From Gadus chalcogrammus (Eukaryota > Chordata > Actinopteri > Gadiformes > Gadidae), in contig NC_079418.1 of the NCBI RefSeq assembly GCF_026213295.1, positions 11,085,067 through 11,149,066 of the forward strand: 64,000 bases of DNA, in the 5' to 3' direction. A program made the position numbers and the translations under genes. The notes beneath the pieces were generated by a model that saw only the letters and a program-made list of their open reading frames with translations, was not told the origin of the DNA and ran no database searches. This document shows, in pieces, positions 58,864 through 64,000 of this stretch (position 1 is the first letter of the stretch; every line of letters starts with the position of its first letter).

Positions 58864-58881
58864 GGGGGGGGGGGGGGGGGG
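58864..58881. repeat. Poly-G run
   Basis: About 18 G residues. Confidence 0.88.
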
Positions 58882-58989
58882 TTCTGTCGTTGAGAGAGCT
58901 GACAAAATGGTAGTCTTGCGGCTAGTAAACTTAATACCTCGGTTCAAGGACTATGGCTAAGGCTTAGGCTAATTATAGACAAAGAGATA

Positions 58990-59017
58990 GAAAGAGAGAG
59001 AGAGAGAGAGAGAGAGC
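58990..59017. repeat. (AG)n microsatellite
   Basis: Fourteen or so AG units. Confidence 0.9.
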
Positions 59018-59758
<741 letters not shown>

Positions 59759-60102
59759 GTATTGAGAGATGAAAGGGATTTCATTCTTAGAAATGTTGTG
59801 ATAATATATCACCGTTCGAACACTGTTCAAACCGAAAACTGTAAAACCCATCGACCTATTTTAGTTTTTTTTGTTTGTCCTTTCTAATCTTTTTTGTGAG
59901 TTTTCCAATGCAGTGGTTCAACAAAGATCTCTGAAAATCAAACATTATGAGCATGAAAATTATTGCTAACAAATATTGCTGAAGCAATAGCATAAAAAAA
60001 CTAAAAACAATGAAACAATGCACTGAACAAGCAAAACAACATTTTTTTTTTTCAAAAATAATCAATGAAACTCTCACATCTCTCTCTCTCTCTTCCTCTC
60101 AG

Positions 60103-60257
60103 CTCGTCCTCCAGAATAACAGAGGGAGGAGGTCCGGTGAAGCCAGTGGGCGCGGCCCACAAGACATGCCTGGTGTGCTCAGACGAGGCCTCTGGCTGCC
60201 ACTATGGCGTGGTCACCTGCGGCAGCTGCAAGGTGTTCTTCAAGAGGGCCGTGGAAG
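60103..60257 (+). CDS. nr3c1: Glucocorticoid receptor, exon 3 (first zinc finger)
   Basis: This exon encodes the first half of the DNA-binding domain that recognises glucocorticoid response elements. Acceptor CTTCCTCTCAG ends at 60102 and donor GAAG|GTGCGT follows 60257. The 155-bp length leaves the same remainder as human exon 3 (167 bp) on division by three. It reads [20 protein letters not shown], then [20 protein letters not shown] and [11 protein letters not shown]. Four zinc-binding Cys (CLVC, CGSC) are present, and so is the P-box GSCKV that sets steroid-receptor DNA specificity. VCSDEASG is GR-type (MR has VCGDEASG), while GVV is the MR-type residue where GR usually has GVL. The next exon, with the second finger, is outside the window. 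Confidence 0.97.
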
Positions 60258-61442
60258 GTGCGTGCCCCCACCTCCACCACAATGTCCACACACTCTGCAA
60301 AGGCACAAAGCTCACACACAACAGTCCACATACTCCTACTGAATACAGCTCAGAACTGGATCACCAACCCTGGGGAGTGATGGTGTCATCATTATTGTCA
60401 TAATTATTGTTTTTATACTTTCAACCAACAGCAAAATATTACCTTTGATGTTTGTGATTTGTGACTCCATTAAGAATCTCTGTGTTGTTCTCCGTGATTA
60501 AGAGCACTGGAACGTAGAGTTGGTGGATTGACTCCTGTGCAATGGAACAATTGTGGCAGCAACTTAATCAAGATCTAAAAGTCGAAAAAAGAAAACTGAG
60601 CAACAAAAATACTAATTAAAGTAAAAATAAAAGTAGTGGAAAGCAAGGAGACACCGATAACATGTTTATGCTAACCCATTTACCTTTTAAACATCAACTC
60701 CCAGCGAGTGAGAGTAAAAGTCCAAAGTGTTGAGAAAATCTTGTGTTGGCTGTTGTGTGTGTGTTTGTCATAGCCTGGGGTCAAATGGGCTCAGGGCCGT
60801 CTGATTATTGGAACAGCACCCAGGAAGTGAATCATCGGAATAGCCTCCTGCTACCTATTTTATTTTGATGTTTATGTTTTCACACTTTGTTTCCTTTACT
60901 TTCTTTTATTTATTTAGCATTTCCCTTTTAGCTCGTCATTCTCTCTTTCAATCCATCTTTGTCACTCTATTCTCTTGTTTCCACCCACTTCCTTCCACTC
61001 AAGGGTGGGATTGTGAGCAGTTTTATATTTTGGTCCAAATAAAATAAAAAGTACTCACTCGGAAGAAGTCAATGGCATGGAAAGTAAATCAACTCCAAGA
61101 GTGAAGTTAATTAAACTTAAGTCAACTAAAAGACACGTCTACTATTGAATGTGTGAATGCACTCAAGAGTGCAAACTAGAATATACAACGGAGCACCCAA
61201 ATAGGGAAGTCAGTAATTATTCTTCTCAACCACGCCAATCTTCCTCACAAAGTGTATTGGCTAATGATTTAAACTTAAGAATCAAAAACATCCAAATAGC
61301 CTTGATGAAGTTAATCAATGTTACTTTATATTCTGCATCCACAGTTCCCAATAAGGGTATACACAGAGGCGCTTGAGGGGGGTTGCAAAGATACCTGATA
61401 CATCGATCTACATTCCTTTATGGCTGCATGGGGATCATAATT
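60258..61442 (+). other. nr3c1: Start of nr3c1 intron 3
   Basis: Begins GTGCGTG after the conserved AVEG splice point between the two zinc fingers. No exon for the second finger (HNYLCAGRNDC-type) appears before 64000, so this intron exceeds 3.7 kb. No element was recognised before 61443. Confidence 0.8.
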
Positions 61443-61731
61443 CAGGGCTCCAGACTAACTTTTTGCATTGGTCGCACTGGTGTGCCTAACTTTCTTTTTT
61501 TTTTAGGTGCACCATCACAAAATGTAGGTGCACCCACATTTTTCATTGCGTCGCTGTTTAACGCCATAAGGTCACCTTTTTATCGCTCTCCATAACTTTC
61601 ATATAATGTGAATGATTTTTTAAACAAGAATAAGGTGGAGAGAAATGCTTATCTTTTTTTATATTGTGTGATATTTTTTTTTTCCATAGCTGCATGAATG
61701 AGGACTGTAGTAGGCTATGCCATGCGTTAAA

Positions 61732-61755
61732 ATAATAATAATAATAATAATAACA
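61732..61755. repeat. (AAT)n microsatellite
   Basis: About seven AAT units. Confidence 0.85.
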
Positions 61756-62239
61756 ATAATAAACTCAAGCAAAGTAGTTTATATCCCAGCCTTCCAAAAC
61801 AGAATCTTGTTTCAGGGTAAATTATAACGTTGGTTAAATTATATGGGAAAGAGCTGAACAACAGTGGTAAGAATTTGTACTTTTAAATACAATGGCATCT
61901 GCAAACGACGCGTACAGCAAACCCATATTTTGCTTGACAAACGAGAATCGGGGTGACGGGATTGGATGATATTTAAACGTGAGTTAACATCATTATTAAG
62001 CCGCCAAGTGAGTGTTTAAAAGTAATGAATGATGGCTTGGCGCGCGTGTGTGCACACGATCGTGTTAAACAACACGTAAACTAAACATGTACGTAACGCA
62101 TAATACAGTCCGTGGCAATAGTATATTAACGGGTGGACACATGCATAATTATGAAGCAAGAAGTCGATAACTTACTACTCATACAACCGCATACAAACTT
62201 TGAAAAAAGTCTGTACATGATTTTTTAGTGAATTGCCAT

Positions 62240-63100
62240 TTTCTGCAAGTACCCCGCCTACAGCTTACCAAACGGCGGTCAGTTTCAAACGTGGCCCCCC
62301 TCCTACTAGAAGGGGGCACGTTGAATCTTACCTCCCACTTCTTCGCCAAGTCCCCTCCAATCAGAGCATATGCTAAAAGATTGTGTGGGACCCCGGGCGG
62401 ACAGCATCAGACTGCGGCGGGGGGACTCGGCGGCAGCTCGCTCCGGGGTTACAATCCCTCTCCTCCGAGCCTCCCCCGCCGATCTGCCGGACCCTGCCCG
62501 CCGAGCTTCTGCGTCAGTCCGGAGGATGTAGACATGAGAGAAAGGATTTTGTCTCCCGGAGCTGGCTGCCATACTGCCTCCGAGCTAAACCACTCCCGCG
62601 GACTCAGCTCCCGGAGTACACCGCCGTAGCAGCCGGAAAGCTCGGCGGCAGAGAGTCAAGGCCAAAGTTAATTTCCCCTAAATTCTTCTCAACCATGGCC
62701 GAGAATATCCCCCCACTACGAGTCTTTACTTGTTGTGGGAAGTACCGAGACTGATCGACGACTCAGTCTTTATGATTCATAATATCATCCGAGGGAGCAC
62801 ATAGGTTTTTGGGCCGGGATATTAGATATAATATTATATAAATACCCATCCATAATATTATTATTATTATTACATTATATTTATACAGATATAGAGCTCC
62901 AGGAGTCCGCAAAAACGGCAAGAATCCCTTCTCCTCCATGCTATGGTTCAGTCTGGACAGCTCATTGGTCAATGGGCAGCAGCTCATTTGCATTAAAGCT
63001 ACAGACACCAGAAACTGTGCATTCTGAAGGGACTGAAACAGAGGGGAATAGCGTTAGGCAAGATGTTTTTTACTTGATGGGAAAACACTATAATATGTCT
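62240..63100. repeat. Unclassified CG-rich repeat, copy 2, inserted in shared backbone
   Basis: It interrupts the backbone shared with 12700..12860. It shares AAGGCCAAAGTT, TTCTTCTCAACCAT and ATTCATAATATCATCC with 32790..32960. Limits are approximate. Confidence 0.5.
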
Positions 63101-63453
63101 CCTTTAATGTATTGCCGCATATCATTAAATAGACCCACATTTGCGACCACAGGACACATATCATATATGTGTTAAGTTCTTTCTACCTCGGTTCATTATC
63201 TTTCTCTGTTTCAGTAACTCTTTGCGCTCAGGTCGCTGCCAATATTGAAACACAAAGAACAGACCGAGCTCTTTCTCTTGTTGGTTTAGACCACGATATG
63301 ATCCTACCATGAGTGTGAGTTCGGTCACAGGAGAACTCAGAGAGATGATGCGATTGCGAAAGAAATTTATGTTTTCACCCTGGCAGGGTCAGGTGCACCA
63401 GTGTGAACTAGAAAAAATATTTGTCGCACCCTTGATCGCACGCTGGAGCCCAG

Positions 63454-64000
63454 TAATTCAAGGTGTTGGACCAGATGGCTATAAGAAGGCTGTGAGAGCC
63501 AATATACTACACAGCAAAATTATAGTGGGCATCTCTGGGATCTCAAAAGATTTGTATTTAGATCAATTAACACCATAAATACAATATATATTGTTTAAAC
63601 CAATACTGATAACCGATAACTTTCAACTCCTAAAGGCCGATACTGATACCGATATCACACACACACACACATTAATAATATGAACAAACCCTCACACTTG
63701 ATGCCAGATATGCGGACATCGGTGTCGCTTAGACATCAGTAGAATCAACAGGGGTTTTTTGGTATAGCTGTTGCTGCGTTGTCCCTACAACAGAGACAAC
63801 GCAGCGATATCAACATTAGTAGTTCTAACTGGAGAGACTGTGAAATCCGCAAGCTGCTGATCATGTTAGAGAAGGTGATGCATTCGCATTTAATGAAGAT
63901 GGGGAAAGATGGTGCAATCTACGAATAAGGAATTTATTCGTAGATGTAAAATATTAGTAGTATGCAAATTATTCTAAAGAGGTCTACTCTCTGTGCATAG
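63454..64000. other. nr3c1 intron 3, right edge of window
   Basis: GATACTGATACCGATATC words near 63638 resemble decayed hAT-type ends, and a (CA)n stub follows at 63655..63672. No exon seen. Confidence 0.45.

Larger units (their letters stand above)
61443..63453. mobile_element. hAT-type element (GGGCTCCAGACTAAC family), copy 2
   Basis: Starts CAGGGCTCCAGACTAACTT and ends CGCTGGAGCCCAG, matching the 31524..32462 element at both ends, including GGTGCACC words and ATATTTGTCGCAC near the right end. A clean 8-bp duplication is not visible; TAATTCA occurs near both ends but is offset. The interior holds sequence shared with 12060..12860 and a second insertion. Confidence 0.68.

Noticed and set aside
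60257..64000. Second zinc-finger exon of nr3c1 or the nine-residue insert known in some fish GR variants
   Set aside because: I looked for an HNYLCAGRNDC-type block and an ARQNTDG-type insert after exon 3 and found neither in any frame before the window ends.

Overview
The window is teleost fish DNA carrying the 5' part of one large gene, the glucocorticoid receptor (nr3c1, NR3C family), on the + strand. Exon 2 (9019..10297) encodes most of the N-terminal transactivation domain. Exon 3 (60103..60257) encodes the first zinc finger of the DNA-binding domain. They are separated by an intron of about 49.8 kb (10298..60102). Exon 2 ends after the second base of a codon and exon 3 begins with the third base, so the two join in frame. 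A CpG-rich block ending in a good donor (about 6180..7358) is the best candidate for an untranslated first exon with its promoter. The second zinc finger and the ligand-binding domain lie beyond the right edge. The teleost assignment rests on the receptor sequence and on the repeats (Gmr1-like gypsy, many hAT and Harbinger-like non-autonomous elements, fish tRNA-type SINEs, dense dinucleotide and tetranucleotide arrays). I cannot name the species.

Exon 2 as given is not one open frame. The first 174 codons (9028..9549) run into a stop at 9568, and the receptor-like sequence continues in the frame one base back. This looks like a single missing base near 9549..9551, either an assembly error or a real allele.

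The rest is upstream and intronic sequence filled with mobile elements. Left to right: a MITE with a 9-bp target duplication (855..1226); simple repeats (2.0-4.2 kb); a local duplication (11230.. and 14120..) whose left copy carries a Harbinger-like element with a LINE piece in it; LINE and hAT pieces (15.7-17.1 kb); complete hAT-type elements with 8-bp duplications at 22186, 24334, 27593 and 31524; a foldback MITE at 26730; a minisatellite built on a perfect palindrome (33604..34131); a rearranged minus-strand Ty3/gypsy element (35335..37600); a decayed THAP domain (37784..37955); and a small palindrome-rich array (38194..38311).

The most notable mobile element is a 7.3-kb LTR retrotransposon at 40877..48171. 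It has two LTRs, an ATAC target duplication, a tRNA-Pro-like primer site, a SCAN-like Gag remnant, and integrase placed before reverse transcriptase and RNase H. That order is the hallmark of the Gmr1 group. It has been invaded repeatedly: three hAT-type elements are nested one inside another in its 5' LTR, and a second three-deep nest lies between the LTR and the Gag remnant. Every reading frame in it is broken.

I saw no second cellular gene, no functional RNA gene, no CRISPR array, and nothing that amounts to a new biological system. The observations most worth following are the receptor frameshift, the Gmr1-like element with its two insertion nests, the palindromic minisatellite, and the two unclassified repeat families shared between distant sites.
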